From Welwitschia mirabilis (taxonomy: Eukaryota > Gnetophyta > Gnetopsida > Welwitschiales): 64,000 bases of DNA. The stretch's first letter is position 1. Each line of letters starts with the position of its first letter. The stretch spans positions 237,693,662 to 237,757,661 of the forward strand of contig JBOZIK010000001.1 in NCBI GenBank assembly GCA_051453625.1, given 5' to 3'. The translations under genes and the position numbers were made by a program. The notes below the pieces were generated by a model. That model had not been told where the DNA came from. It did no database searches and was given only the letters and a program-made list of their open reading frames with translations. Positions 25,015-36,473 of this stretch are shown in pieces.

Positions 25015-27358
25015 GAATAGTTTAATTAAAGATATGATCAATGAATTATCAAAGTGTTAATACATAGTAATGAAATGCAAATGAATAAAAGAAGAAATAT
25101 ACAAGTGGTATAGTAATTAATAAAAATTTTAAGAACTCTCTATAACCCCAATAGGAAATATACTAAAATATCCATCCTAAAAGAAAGTAAAAGAGGGATG
25201 TTTTATCATAATTACACTATTATTTACTATTTATTTCACCCCTATTTAAGAGATGATAACTTGTCAAATTTAGACATATTTTAATTTAGATTTAAGATTG
25301 AGGAAAGAACTTGAGTTTTCATAGGTATACAAGTAACATCTTAGAGAGTTAAAGCTTAGAGGTTTAATGGGAAATGAGAAGTTAAAGAAGCACTTGGATT
25401 CTTTCATCTTTTAAGTGATGTAATTTGAATGTATAAGAAGATTAAACCTTATCTTTTGATATAGATTAAATCTAAATATAAATAATTCACTGTCTAGCCC
25501 AATGTTGTTGCAATTATACTAGAGAGGAATAAGCATGATTCTGCAAGCCATGTAGAGGATGGATTTGTTCTAGTACAGAGAAGGGAATTGAGTGCGGCTT
25601 GATAGAGATCATTTACAATTAGTAAGAAATGAATGTAAGCCTAAGATCAAGCATGGTTCAGCACTAATCAAATCAATCCAAGGTTAGACGCTGTTGGAAA
25701 TGCACATGCTTATTATATTTTATTAATAAGAAATATTAAACTATTATAACACTATTAATGCTAACATTTTCAACAAGTCCTTCCTTGGCATTATGGAAAA
25801 AATAATGAAAGAGAGATAAAGAGGTTGCCATTTTGATTCTTTAACACCTCCACCCTATCAGACCCCTTCCCTCCTCCACACCCTCCCCCTCCANNNNNNN
25901 NNNTATGCAAATCAATATCAATTAATATCTTATAACATCGTTGTTGATTCTTTGCCAATAATGGGTCTTCCTATTTTCTATATATCCCCCTAACATATGC
26001 ATTATAAAATCAATTATTTACTTAAACTCAAATCCTCATGATAATATTTAAGTTTTTATAAACTATTTTATTATTTATTATAAAATAAAATTACTTAAGT
26101 TTCATGATGATTCTCTCAAACATACTTGGTATGAAANNNNNNNNNNNNNNNNNNNNNNNNNNNNNNNNNNNNNNNNNNNNNNNNNNNNNNNNNNNNNNNN
26201 NNNNNNNNNNNNNNNNNNNNNNNNNNNNNNNNNNNNGAATAGTTTAATTAAAGATATGATCAATGAATTATCAATGTGTTAATACATAGTGACAAAATAC
26301 AAATGAAGAAAAGAAGAAATATACAAGTGGTGTAGTAATTAATCACAATTTTAAGAACTCTCTGTAACTCCAATAAGAACTATACTAAAATATCCATCCT
26401 GAAAGAAAGTACAAGAGTTATGTTTTATCATAATTATTTACTATTCATTTTACCCCTATTAAGAGGTTAGAACTAGTCAAATTTAGACATATTTCAATTT
26501 AGATTTAAGATTTAGGGAAGTAATTAAGTTTCCATAGTTATACAAGTAATATCTTAGAGAGCCAAAGCTTAAAGGTTTCATGGGAAATGAGAATTTGAAG
26601 AAGCAATTGGATTCTTACATCTTTTAAGTTATGTAATTTAAATGTCTGAGAAAATTAAACCTTATATTTTGATATAAATTAAATCTAAAGATAATTAATT
26701 CATTGCCTAGTCCAATGTTGTTACAATTATACCAGAGAGGAATAAGCATGATTCTACAAGCCATGTAGAGGATGGAGTTGTTTTAGTACAGAGAAGGAAA
26801 TTGAGTGTGGCTCAATAGAGATCCTTTACAATTAGCAAGAAATGAATGTAAGCCTAAGATCAAACATGGTTCAAAACTAATCAATCCAAGGTAAGACACT
26901 ATTAGAAATGCACATCCTTATTATCTTTTATTAATAAGAAATATTAAACTATTATAACACTATTCATGCTAACATTTTCAACAAGTCCTACCTTGGCATT
27001 ATGGCAAAAAGAATGGAAGAGAGATAGAGAAGTTTCCATTTTGATTCTTTAACACCTCCACCCTACCACACCCCTCCCCCTCAATCCCCTGCCACCTTTT
27101 TAATATTATGCAAATCAATATCAATTAATATCTTATAACATCGTTGTTGATTCTTTACCAACAATGGGCATTCCTATTTTCTATATATCCCCCTAAACTA
27201 TGCATTATAAAATCAATTATTTACTTGAACTCAAATCCTCATGAGAATATTTAAGTTTTTATAAACTATTTTATTATTTATTATACAATAAAATATAGGT
27301 TCTTAAATTACTTAAGTTTCATGATGATTCTCTCAAACATACTTGGTATGAAAATAAA
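25015..27358. repeat. Gap-bounded overlap in the 5' LTR (first)
   Basis: The 1,122 bases before the gap at 26137 are repeated after it from 26237. Landmarks are GAATAGTTTAATTAAAG at both starts and a C-rich tract (25850-25893 and 27058-27095) in both. It is interpreted as contig overlap, because collapsing it equalises LTR lengths. Confidence 0.75.
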
Positions 27359-27827
27359 AATAAATTATAATTTTAGAAATTTAATAATTTATAAAAATCA
27401 ATAATATCTTAATAAAATTCCATGAAATTTAAACTATGTAAAATATATTTTTGATTCATAATCAAAATAAGTATATTTACCTAATAGCTTGAAAGTAAAG
27501 AAAAATTGTTTATACATGTTCAATATTTATTCCTCAAGAGTTATAGAGACATTACATCAAAGCTTAAAATACATTAAAAAATGCAAAATTACATATGAGG
27601 AACTAGATATTAACTATTCTCCATCTCATTCCTTGAAATATTTCCTACACAACCAAGCAAAATGTGAGAATTATAACATTCATAGTCTTCAATATGATCC
27701 ATGGAAAGGTATGAAATGATAAAGGGTTCTTAAGAGAATAATGAATAATAAAAATAAACAAGAAATGATATGGGATCTACTTAAAAATTACTTATTTTAC
27801 TATTTCTTCATAATAGATTTTCAATAA

Positions 27828-28969
27828 TCTAGTTACATATAATCTAGGAGGAACAAATGATAAATTGGTCACAATTTTCTTGTTCTTTCTAGAAGTTTGG
27901 TCCCATGGCCTTAGGACTTCCTTTAGAGAGTATCACTCCCTAAAGTCCAAACAACTAATTACCTTAGCCAATTTTAATTTTCTTATTTAAAAATCATCAA
28001 ATAAGATTAATATCCAAACAAGCTAAATGAATAATACATCATAAGACTTAGACAAGATGAAAAGGATTGTGATACAAAGTACCTATGACAAAACTAACAT
28101 AAGGTGTATGTGATCTAAGTAGATCATGTAAACTACTTCAATATGTAAGATCAACCTTATAAAAATTACAAAAATATTAAAATAATTCAAAAGTAAATAC
28201 TATTAGAGATGTAAGACAGAAGAACCATGTAAAAAAACAAATGTAAAATCATGAACCATATAAGAATTAAATGAAGAACATAAAACCATACATGAATTAC
28301 AATGAAGACTTGAGAACTCCTAGAGATTCTAAGGCTTTAAGGTTCTAANNNNNNNNNNNNNNNNNNNNNNNNNNNNNNNNNNNNNNNNNNNNNNNNNNNN
28401 NNNNNNNNNNNNNNNNNNNNNNNNNNNNNNNNNNNNNNNNNNNNNNNNTCTAGTTGCATATAATCTAGGAGGAACAAATGGTAAATTGATCACATTTTCC
28501 CTATTCTTTCTAGAAGTTTGGTCCCATGGCCTCAAGACTTCCTTTAAAGATTATCACTTCCTAAAGTCTAAAGAACTAATTACCTTAGCCAATTTTAATT
28601 TTCTTATCTAAAAATCATCAACTAAGATCAATAGTCAAACAAAATAAATGAATAACTCATCATAAGACTTAGACAAGATGGAAAGGCTTGTGATATAAAG
28701 TACCTAAGACAAAACTAACATAAGTTGTATGTGATCTAAGTAGATCATGTAAACTAGTTTGATATTTAAAAGCAACCTTGTAAGAATTACATAAATATTA
28801 AAATAATTCAAAAATAAATACTATTAGAGAGTAATAAATAAGAACCATGTAAACAAAATAAATGTAAAATCAAGAAGCATATAAGAATGAAATTAAGAAC
28901 ATAAAACCATACATGAATTAGAATGAAGACTTGAGAATCCTAGAGATTATAAGGCTTTAAGGTTCCAAG
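27828..28969. repeat. Gap-bounded overlap in the 5' LTR (second)
   Basis: Sequence from 27828 (TCTAGTTACATATAATC) to the gap at 28349 recurs from 28449 (TCTAGTTGCATATAATC) for about 521 bases in direct orientation. Same interpretation as the preceding overlap. Confidence 0.75.
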
Positions 28970-29699
28970 GATTATCTAAGATCTAAGATTTAATAGCAAA
29001 GGCTTCTTAAGGTACAAAATAAGAGGAGAAGAAAATCCTATTCATAGCATAAGAATGTGGAATATGAAAATACATGAGAACATGATAACATATAATATAA
29101 AGTAGGGTGGTTAATGTGATGAAAGTGATAGGGATTTAGTAAACCCTTATTCAATTCCTTACTAGGCCACTGGGTGCATTAATATCTTAATANNNNNNNN
29201 NNNNNNNNNNNNNNNNNNNNNNNNNNNNNNNNNNNNNNNNNNNNNNNNNNNNNNNNNNNNNNNNNNNNNNNNNNNNNNNNNNNNNNNNNNNNGTAAACCC
29301 TTATTCAATTCCTTACTAGGCCACTGGGTGCATTAATATCTTAATAATATATAATAATGCGTATCATGCAATTATTAAAATAATAAGTAATTCCAAAAAA
29401 CCACAAAAAAACTATTTTTTAGTTAAAGTAAATAAAATTAAAATAGTTAAATAATTTAGCCATAAGAATCATAATTAAATCAATAAGAATTTTTCAATAA
29501 TGGCAAAATTATGATCACTACAAAATATAAAGAATTATCACACAAAATTTTCATGATAAAATTACGTCAATAGAAATTAAAAAATAAATATATGTAATAA
29601 TTAAACTATCTTGAAGCTTTGTAAGATTAAGAATTATTTAGAACTTTGGACTTTGAAAGTTTAAAGGTGAAAATCTCTAACAGTTGAAGTACTATATCA

Positions 29700-31130
29700 T
29701 TATTATCTAAAACATGATATTCAAAGGTGCTAAATAAAATACACATACCTTAATCAAAGATTTAATTGATGCTAAGAACATAATGATTTAGTTTATTTAC
29801 ATAGAGAAAATTATAAATAGTAGGAAAATATTTACCTTAAATATTTTCTATGCCTTTAATTCATATTTTAGCATTATTTCTAAATGATTCTCAATCATAT
29901 TTCTTCATGTTCATAAATCTACTTATATTTCCTATCGTATGTGTTGAATAATTACTTTAAAAATATTAATAAATGTTATTAGTGAAAAATATAGTAGTGT
30001 AAATTAATAAATATTTATGGGTTTTATCATTACTTCATCTTAAATTAAAATATGATTTCTTCCAAATGATTTGAAAAACCACTATAATATCAAAACTTGA
30101 AAATAAATTACTATAATGACAAGTGAACTTGATGTGATTTATCCTATTACAAAATTAACAAATAAGATATATTCTATTCTTTTGTTAAATCTAATTTTGA
30201 AGATTATTATTAGATAATACCTTATTTAATGCTCTTAAAATATAATTATTTACCATTTGAGAGGAAGGATAACTTAATAAAAAAGGAAGAAATAAATGTT
30301 AAGGAAGAATAAGATACATAACCTACTCCATTCTTATTATTAGATGATATTTATCTAATAAGAATTATATCTAATGTATTGCTTTTTATAGAAAACTTTA
30401 ATATAATGTTGTGAAGTTTATTAAATTATTTAATAAGCACTAACATTCTTACTTTCTTAATTTGACAAGATTTTGAAGATGTTTGATATCTTTCTCATAA
30501 CATTAACTTTTATGTGTTACTTTTTCCATTATATGGTATTTTTTTAAGATAGACTCTTCAAATTTTTCAACATTCTTTTTAAGAAGCATGTTTTCTTTTA
30601 AGAGATTATTTCTTTCTTTGTATACTTACTTATAATTATCCTTACTAGTATTTTCATGTTTATTATCATCTTTTACTTAATTCATATTTATCATCTTATT
30701 GTTCTTAGGTACACTTTCAGAATCAATATTTATCATCATCATATGGTTAATCATCATTTTAATTATTACTTCAAAGATATAAGGTATTTTCTAGCTCATG
30801 ATTATAAAAGAAATATTTATTAAAATTAGCATCTAATATTCATAAAACGTGTTTAAAGGTAAATATTATTAAGAATAATATTTTGTTAGTGTATGCTTCT
30901 TTATAATCTAAATAAGCATCATTATTCTACATAGTGAGATTATACTTATTCCTCATTTATTTTAAAGCCTTGGAAGTTTTTTTATTGCATAACTCAATGG
31001 TAGTGTGTCTAAAAGCTTTAATAAATGATCTCAAAAGATCTAGTTAACTTATTTAATTATCACATCTTCATTTCCAATGATATCCTATAATTGCTAGAAT
31101 ATAAGTTCAAGTTACATAGTCTCATCTAAT
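29700..31130 (-). pseudogene. Possible Ty1/copia gag-like coiled-coil relic
   Basis: Downstream (minus strand) of the LTR-A copy at 31231-32829, a region around 30690-30440 reads as charged, heptad-like protein: KDDNKHENTSKDNYK, YKERNNLLKENMLLKKNVEK and FEESILKKYHIMEK. Some Ty1/copia elements, notably Sirevirus-like ones, have such coiled-coil segments in gag. After it, SNNKNGVGY resembles the S-Q--FDK-GLGY block of those gags. It has stops and no zinc knuckle is visible, so the family is tentative. The chromovirus LTR begins just left of it, so this element may have been split by that insertion. Confidence 0.35.
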
Positions 31131-31265
31131 GATTAAAAGCACTGTGTTAATAAGCACTAGAAATTCAAGAATGAATAACTACTTTTATATTAAGGTAAGA
31201 AATAGTTTCATCTAAGGATTAAAAGTACCATGTTAATGTGTAGTAAAAATTAAAGAATGAATAAC
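31120..31265. repeat. Two-copy tandem repeat at the LTR-A/leader boundary
   Basis: Two units, about 31120-31190 and 31200-31265, share TAGT-TCATCTAA-GATTAAAAG, a TGTTAAT element and AGAATGAATAACT. The same doubled boundary recurs at 44262-44335 and 44350-44420 beside another LTR-A copy, so the duplication predates the dispersal of these two copies. Confidence 0.55.
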
Positions 31266-32829
31266 TTATTATTACATTGATTCAAAAAATATATTACATT
31301 CAATGAGGAAGGTAAGCTAAAATAGACTCCTTAGAATAGATCTTGGAATAACTCCATTCCCAACACTGGTGCTTAGAAAGCCATGTTGATTTAATGCTCT
31401 AAGCATTTACAATATGTTTGTCTAACCAAATATCTTTTACAATGATGGACCAAGGGACTTTTATAGATGAGGAAAGGCTTAGGAACTTTTTATTTATATT
31501 GGTTGATGATTGTTGAATAAGGGGCTTTATACTTTTGAGTAGTTCCATTAGGAGGAATTACAAATTCTATCATTAGTCCTAAGAAGAATTCCTTATCTTT
31601 GTCTGAAAAAAGGTAATGATGTGGCATTTGGATAATGATGCTATTACTATTAGATTCTATGCCATGTGTACTCCAAGTTATTATATTTGTTACTACCACA
31701 TGTCACTATAGCATGTAATTTTATGCATCTACCATATATCATCAAAGTTGATGATTGTTTTTTATTTAACTTCTAACTAAACCTATAAGTGAAATGTGAT
31801 GAATTTCTCATACAGATGTAAACATGGAGCTTNNNNNNNNNNNNNNNNNNNNNNNNNNNNNNNNNNNNNNNNNNNNNNNNNNNNNNNNNNNNNNNNNNNN
31901 NNNNNNNNNNNNNNNNNNNNNNNNNNNNNNNNGAAATAGTTTTATCTAAGGATTAAGAGTACCATGTTAATGTGTACTAAAAATTGAAGAATGAATAACT
32001 TATTATTACATTAATTCAAAAAATAGATTACATTCAATGAGTAAGGTAAGCTAAAATAGATTCATTAGCCTAGATCTTGGAACAACTCCATTCCCAATAG
32101 TGGTCCTTAAAAAGCCATGTTGATTCAATGCTCTAAGTATTTACAATATGTTTGTCTAACCAAATATCTTTTACAATGATGGATCAAGGCACTTTTATAG
32201 ATGAGAAAAGGCTTAGGAACCTTTTATTTATAGTGGTTGATGGTGGTTAAATAAGGGACTTTATACTTTTGAGTAGTTCCATTAGGAGGAATTACAAATT
32301 CTGTCATTAGTCCTAAGAAGAATTCCTTGTCTTCTTTTGAAAAAAGGTAATGATGTGTCATTTGGATAATGATACTATTACTACTAGATTCTATGCCATG
32401 TGTACTCCAATTTATTATACTTGTTACTACCACATCTCACTATAGCATGTGATTTTATGCATCTGCCATATGTCATCAAAGTTGATGATTGTTTTTTATT
32501 TAACTTCTAACTAAACCTATAAGTGAAATATGATGAATTTCCCACAAAGATGTAAACATGGAGCTTTGGGCCCATTCTACTCTAAAAACCTGATACCACT
32601 GATGGGATGATAGTTTTGGTGTTTTCTACTAGAATTTCTTCATTTTGTAGCCTATTTTCTATAAGGTAGAAGTTAAGGTAAAATTTTTATCAAAAATTTT
32701 ATAATTTTATAAATCATGAAAAAATGGCATAAGACATAATTTTATGATAAAATAACTATTTTAATATCTTTACCTATGCTAAATTAATTAAACATACTTA
32801 GTTTAAATGTCAATTTTTGCATGTCATCA
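31231..32829 (-). repeat. LTR family A, copy 1 (corrected length about 0.87 kb)
   Basis: On the plus strand it runs from TGTTAATGTG to ATGTCATCA. It aligns with copy 3 (44292-45222) directly and with copy 2 (42036-43058) in reverse. A TATA box points to minus-strand transcription. Just outside its inner end the minus strand reads TGGTACTTTTAATCC, which begins like a methionine-tRNA PBS (TGGTA) but then differs. The gap at 31833-31932 repeats 31199-31832 at 31933-32566, so the short open frames at 31490-31699 and 32224-32433 are the same non-coding U3 sequence twice. Confidence 0.65.
31457..31466 (-). promoter_or_regulatory. TATA box of LTR-A copy 1
   Basis: The minus strand reads CTATAAAAGT about 235 bases before the LTR's inner end. 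The equivalent motif occurs in copies 2 and 3 and again across the gap near 32190-32200. Confidence 0.5.
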
Positions 32830-33050
32830 CATCCTCTAACTAGATGTTTTTTAATATCTTAGTAAAAATTTGATAAAGAAATGATCAACATGGAAAAATT
32901 ATCTAAGTAAAATATTCAAGTATTAAAATGTTATAACTTTTCAAAAATTTATGATCAATTCTTAATAAATAAAGCATCAAAATTAAATAAAAATCCTAGG
33001 AAAAATAGATGTCATATGCCCTAGCCAAAATTAAATTTTATCCTCAAAAT
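32830..33050. repeat. Segment X, inverted partner of about 41830-42035
   Basis: It contains ATGATCAACATG, ATTATCTAAGTAAAATATT, TTTATGATCAATTCTTAATAA and CCTAGGAAAA. The reverse complements of these blocks appear in the same relative order between 41830 and 42030. X abuts the outer side of LTR-A copy 1 and of copy 2, so LTR plus X form a long inverted repeat around the 33-41.8 kb interior. Confidence 0.6.
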
Positions 33051-33139
33051 TAAAAAGGTAGAAATATTTAATACAACTATTTTGAGAATAAGTTAATACT
33101 TTTGAAAAGAGAATTTCTCATTACATGGTTTTTCATACT

Positions 33140-33530
33140 ATTGAATTCACTAACACTTATATGATAAATTAGATTATGTCATTACGTGTAAATCATCATG
33201 ACTCAATGATTTAGGGTTATATTTTAGAAATTATAGAAAATCATTAAAAGCAAAAGTAAGCCTCTTAAACAAGATGAGATAGACCTTTAAAGCATGTTTA
33301 TCTTTCTATGTCACCAACTAAAGTTTATTAAATATTCCCAAACCTGATTTTATATTATATTTGACTTCATTATAGGATTAAAATTATTGTGTTAATTTTA
33401 TTAACTTTATCTTAAATACCCTTATGAAAGAATAACATTAGGTTCTTAGCTATTTTCTATTAACATTTTCATTTACTATAATGAATAATAAAATTTATTC
33501 ATAGACAAATTTATCATCATTACCAAGGAT
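33140..33530 (+). repeat. LTR-A leader-like sequence, plus orientation
   Basis: Blocks GAATTCACTAACACTTAT, ATTAGATTATGTCATTA, TTATAGAAAATCATTAAAAG and TTTAAAGCATGTTTAT match 43224-43500 and 43620-43900 directly, and 44010-44135 in reverse. At 43.06 kb the same sequence lies just downstream of LTR-A copy 2, which identifies it as element leader. Here the upstream neighbour is LTR-A copy 1 in the opposite orientation. Confidence 0.55.
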
Positions 33531-36473
33531 ATTAGCATGGTATCTTGTCAAAATTTATTTAATTTTTTTAGTTTAGTCTTTATTTTTTTTGTTAGTTGAT
33601 ACTAGTTCTTTTCAAGTGAAAATCAAACTAGTTCTTTTTTCCTTTTGATTGTTTATTTTATTTTTCTTTCTTTCTAATGATTAGCACTATGTATATATAG
33701 TGAAACCAAACTAGTATGGTTTTTAAAGCCATGCTAGATGTAATGTATATTGATATATAGTGAAGCATTCCATTAACTNNNNNNNNNNAGCACCTTCAAA
33801 TATAATCCCATTATTAGTAGCAGGTGGACTCCTATCTTAAAGGAATAGTGTCATGGATTTTCGCATTACCAGTAAGGAATTTCATCCCTAGATGAATGAA
33901 GCTATGTAGAAGCAACTAATGTTGTATGATTACATATCCGTAAAAACCTTACATACGTGGCTACAATGGAAAGGTCAACCAAATCATATATTAATCTATA
34001 GTAAGCTGCACATGCTACATAAGCTAATAGAATTCATCCTTTATAATTATCAATATGTATTTCCCCACAATAATGGATACAAAATTGCATTTTCACTTTA
34101 TGAAGAAATTATATAAACCATAATATTCACTTCATGTGTTAGCCATACATACCCAAATCCTGGGGGCTTAAGTCACTATCACTAGGAATTGGGATAGGCA
34201 GCTGTGTGATTTTTCCAATGGGCTCCTCATAGGGCCTAGTTGGAGGTGTTGACTAGGTGCCATTATTACCACCAAGGCTTGGAAGTTACATGAGTAGTCT
34301 TGGTTTTATACATTTTATTTAGTTTTTTTGTTTGTAACCTAAAATATATTTCCATAACTGATATTTTGTATTATAAATCTAGCAATTTTTTTGAAAGTCA
34401 AAACTAAAAAACGGATTTCAAAAGGTGAAAAAACTAAATTAGAAATATAACTTTGTCTATTTTATATTTTGTTTTTTATAAAATTTTTCAATAATTTACT
34501 TCTATTTCTATTTTGTTTTAGCATTTTTTAATTAGAATTCTTAAAATAAAAAGTGCTTATGATTTATTCTCTATAGGTTTTGTTTTAAGCTACTACTACT
34601 TTTAATTTTTGTTAAGTTTTTATATTATCTTATAATGTTAAAAATTTTGTACAACTTTAAATGTAATATTTTTCTTTTCTTGAGCTAGCCTTTTTCAAAT
34701 AATGAATGTTATTAGCTAATCTAATTAGTGCCATCAGATGTTTTACTTAGGAGTCTTTCAAACATAGCATAATTTATTCTTTTGATAATCTTTACACTTT
34801 CTAATATTAGACCTTTGTGAAAATTTAAAAGGTTATAAAAATATATCTTATATTTAATGTTATAGAAATTTTTTTGAAACTAGACATGGATNNNNNNNNN
34901 NNNNNNNNNNNNNNNNNNNNNNNNNNNNNNNNNNNNNNNNNNNNNNNNNNNNNNNNNNNNNNNNNNNNNNNNNNNNNNNNNNNNNNNNNNNATTTAAATA
35001 CCCCTATGAAAGAATAATATTAGGTGCTTAGCTATTTTCTATTAGCATTTCCATTTACTATAATGAATAAGAAAATTTATCCATAGAAAAATTTTATCAT
35101 TATTGCCAAGGATATTAGCATGGTATCTTATCAAAATTTATTTAATTTTTTAGTTTAGTTTTTATTTTTTTCGTGGATGATACTATTTCTTTTCTAGTGA
35201 AAATCAAGCTAGTCCTTTTTTTCTTTTGACTGTTTATTTCATTTTTCTTTCTTTTGAATGATTAGTACTATTTATATATAGTGAAACCAAACTAGTCTAA
35301 TTTTTAAGGCCATGCTAGATGTAATGTATATTGATCTATAGTGGAGCATTCCATTAACTAGCCCATAGACACCTAGCGCCTCCAAATACAATCCCATTAT
35401 TAGTAGCAGGTGGACTCATATCTCAAAGGAATAGTGTCATGGATTTTTGCATTACCTGTAAGGGATTTAATGCCTAGATGATTAAAGATATGTAGAAGCA
35501 ACTACTGTTGTATGATTACATATCCACAAAAAACTTACATATGTGGCTATCATGAAAAAGTCAACCAAATTATATATTAATCTATAGTAAGCTGCACATG
35601 TTGCATAAGCTAATAGAATCCATCCTTTATAATCATCAATTTGTGTTTCATCAGAATAATGGGTATAACTTACATTTCCACTTTATGAAGATCTTATATA
35701 AACTACAATATTCACTTCATGTGCTAGCCATACATGCCGAAATCCTAGGGGCTTAAGTTACTTTCACTAGGAATCGGGGTAGGTGGCTATGTGCTTTTTC
35801 CAATGGACTCCTCATAGGCACTAGTTGGAGGTGTTGACTAGGTGCCATTATTGCCACCAAGGCTTGGAAGTTGCATGAGTATTCTTGGCTTTATACATTT
35901 TATTTAGTTTTTTTGTTGTAATCTAAAATATATTTCCATAACTGATATTTTGTATTATAAATCTAGAAAATGTTTTTGAAAGTAAAAACTAAAAAAAGGA
36001 TTTGAAAAGGTGAAAAAAATAAATTATAAATATAACTTTATCTATTTTCTATTTTTTTAGCATTTTTTTATTAAAATTCTTAAAATAAAACGTGTTTAAG
36101 ATTTATTCTATATAGGTTTTATTCTAAGCTTTCTGCTACTTTTAATTTTTGTTAAGTTTTTCTATTACTTCATAATGTTAAAAATTTTGTACAACTTTAA
36201 ATGTAATCTTTTTCTTTTTTTGAGCTAGCCTTTTTCAAATAATGAGTGTCATTGGCTAATCTAATTAGTACCATCAGATGCTTTACTTAGGAGTCTTTCA
36301 AACATAGCATAATTTATTCTTTTGATAATCTTTACACTTTCTAATATTATACCTTTGTGAAAATTTAAAATATTATAAAAATATAATCTTATATTTAATG
36401 TTATAGAATTTTTTTTGAAACTAGACATGGATTAGGAACATGATTTATTTAATAGAATATGAAGTTCCTTTTG
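33412..36473. repeat. Gap-bounded overlap around the gap at 34892
   Basis: About 1,480 bases (33412-34891) recur at about 34994-36473. The block near 34140-34290 and 35720-35880 is well conserved between the copies and relatively GC-rich. It includes a 10-N gap at 33779-33788 that is filled in the right copy. Confidence 0.8.
33530..36450. other. Element interior with weak coding-like traces, unidentified
   Basis: No known domain is readable. A plus-strand open frame lies at 33919-34116 (start MLYDYISVKTLHTWLQWK); in the overlapping copy it is interrupted. On the minus strand a Pro-rich stretch TPPTRPYEEPIGKI, then LPIPIPSDSDLSPQDLGMYG, lies at about 34140-34270, with TPPTSAYEESIGKS in the other copy. 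I cannot decide which strand was coding. Confidence 0.3.

Larger units (their letters stand above)
14944..29665 (-). mobile_element. Ty3/gypsy chromovirus, complete layout but dead (Tekay/Del-like)
   Basis: The element reads right to left: 5' LTR (24941-29665), PBS, gag, zinc knuckle, protease, RT, RNase H, integrase with H2C2 and core, GPY/F and chromodomain relics, PPT, 3' LTR (14944-18687). Direct repeats of matching corrected length and a canonical domain order show one insertion. Within the interior, overlaps at the gaps at 18939, 19277 and 22745 inflate the length; corrected, the interior is about 4.4 kb and the element about 9.8 kb. Long LTRs plus a chromodomain suggest the Tekay/Del clade, which is inference. 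All enzymes carry stops, shifts and catalytic changes. The LTRs have diverged much more than the gap-flanking copies, so the insertion is old. I could not establish a target-site duplication. Confidence 0.8.
24941..29665 (-). repeat. Chromovirus 5' LTR (corrected length about 2.72 kb)
   Basis: It repeats 14944-18687 in the same orientation, beginning TGAAGAATGAAATG at 24941 and ending near CTTTGAAAGTTT at about 29663. The exact CA end is not clear on this side. Three overlaps inflate it: 25015-26136 repeated at 26237-27358, 27828-28348 at 28449-28969, and 29139-29192 at 29293-29346. Removing them gives about 2.72 kb. The plus-strand open frame at 27489-27719 lies wholly inside and is not a gene. 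Confidence 0.75.

Noticed and set aside
25850-27095. C-rich tracts (25850-25893, 27058-27095) as a regulatory or quadruplex element
   Set aside because: They are two overlap copies of one short C-rich spot in the 5' LTR; the G-strand lacks four clear G-runs with short loops.
27489-27719. 76-codon plus-strand open frame as a small gene
   Set aside because: It lies inside the chromovirus 5' LTR; the homologous part of the 3' LTR is interrupted.
31490-32433. Two similar minus-strand open frames of 69 codons (31490-31699 and 32224-32433), looking like a duplicated small gene
   Set aside because: They are the same LTR-A U3 sequence read twice across the gap at 31833. The corresponding segments of LTR-A copies 2 and 3 do not keep the frame.
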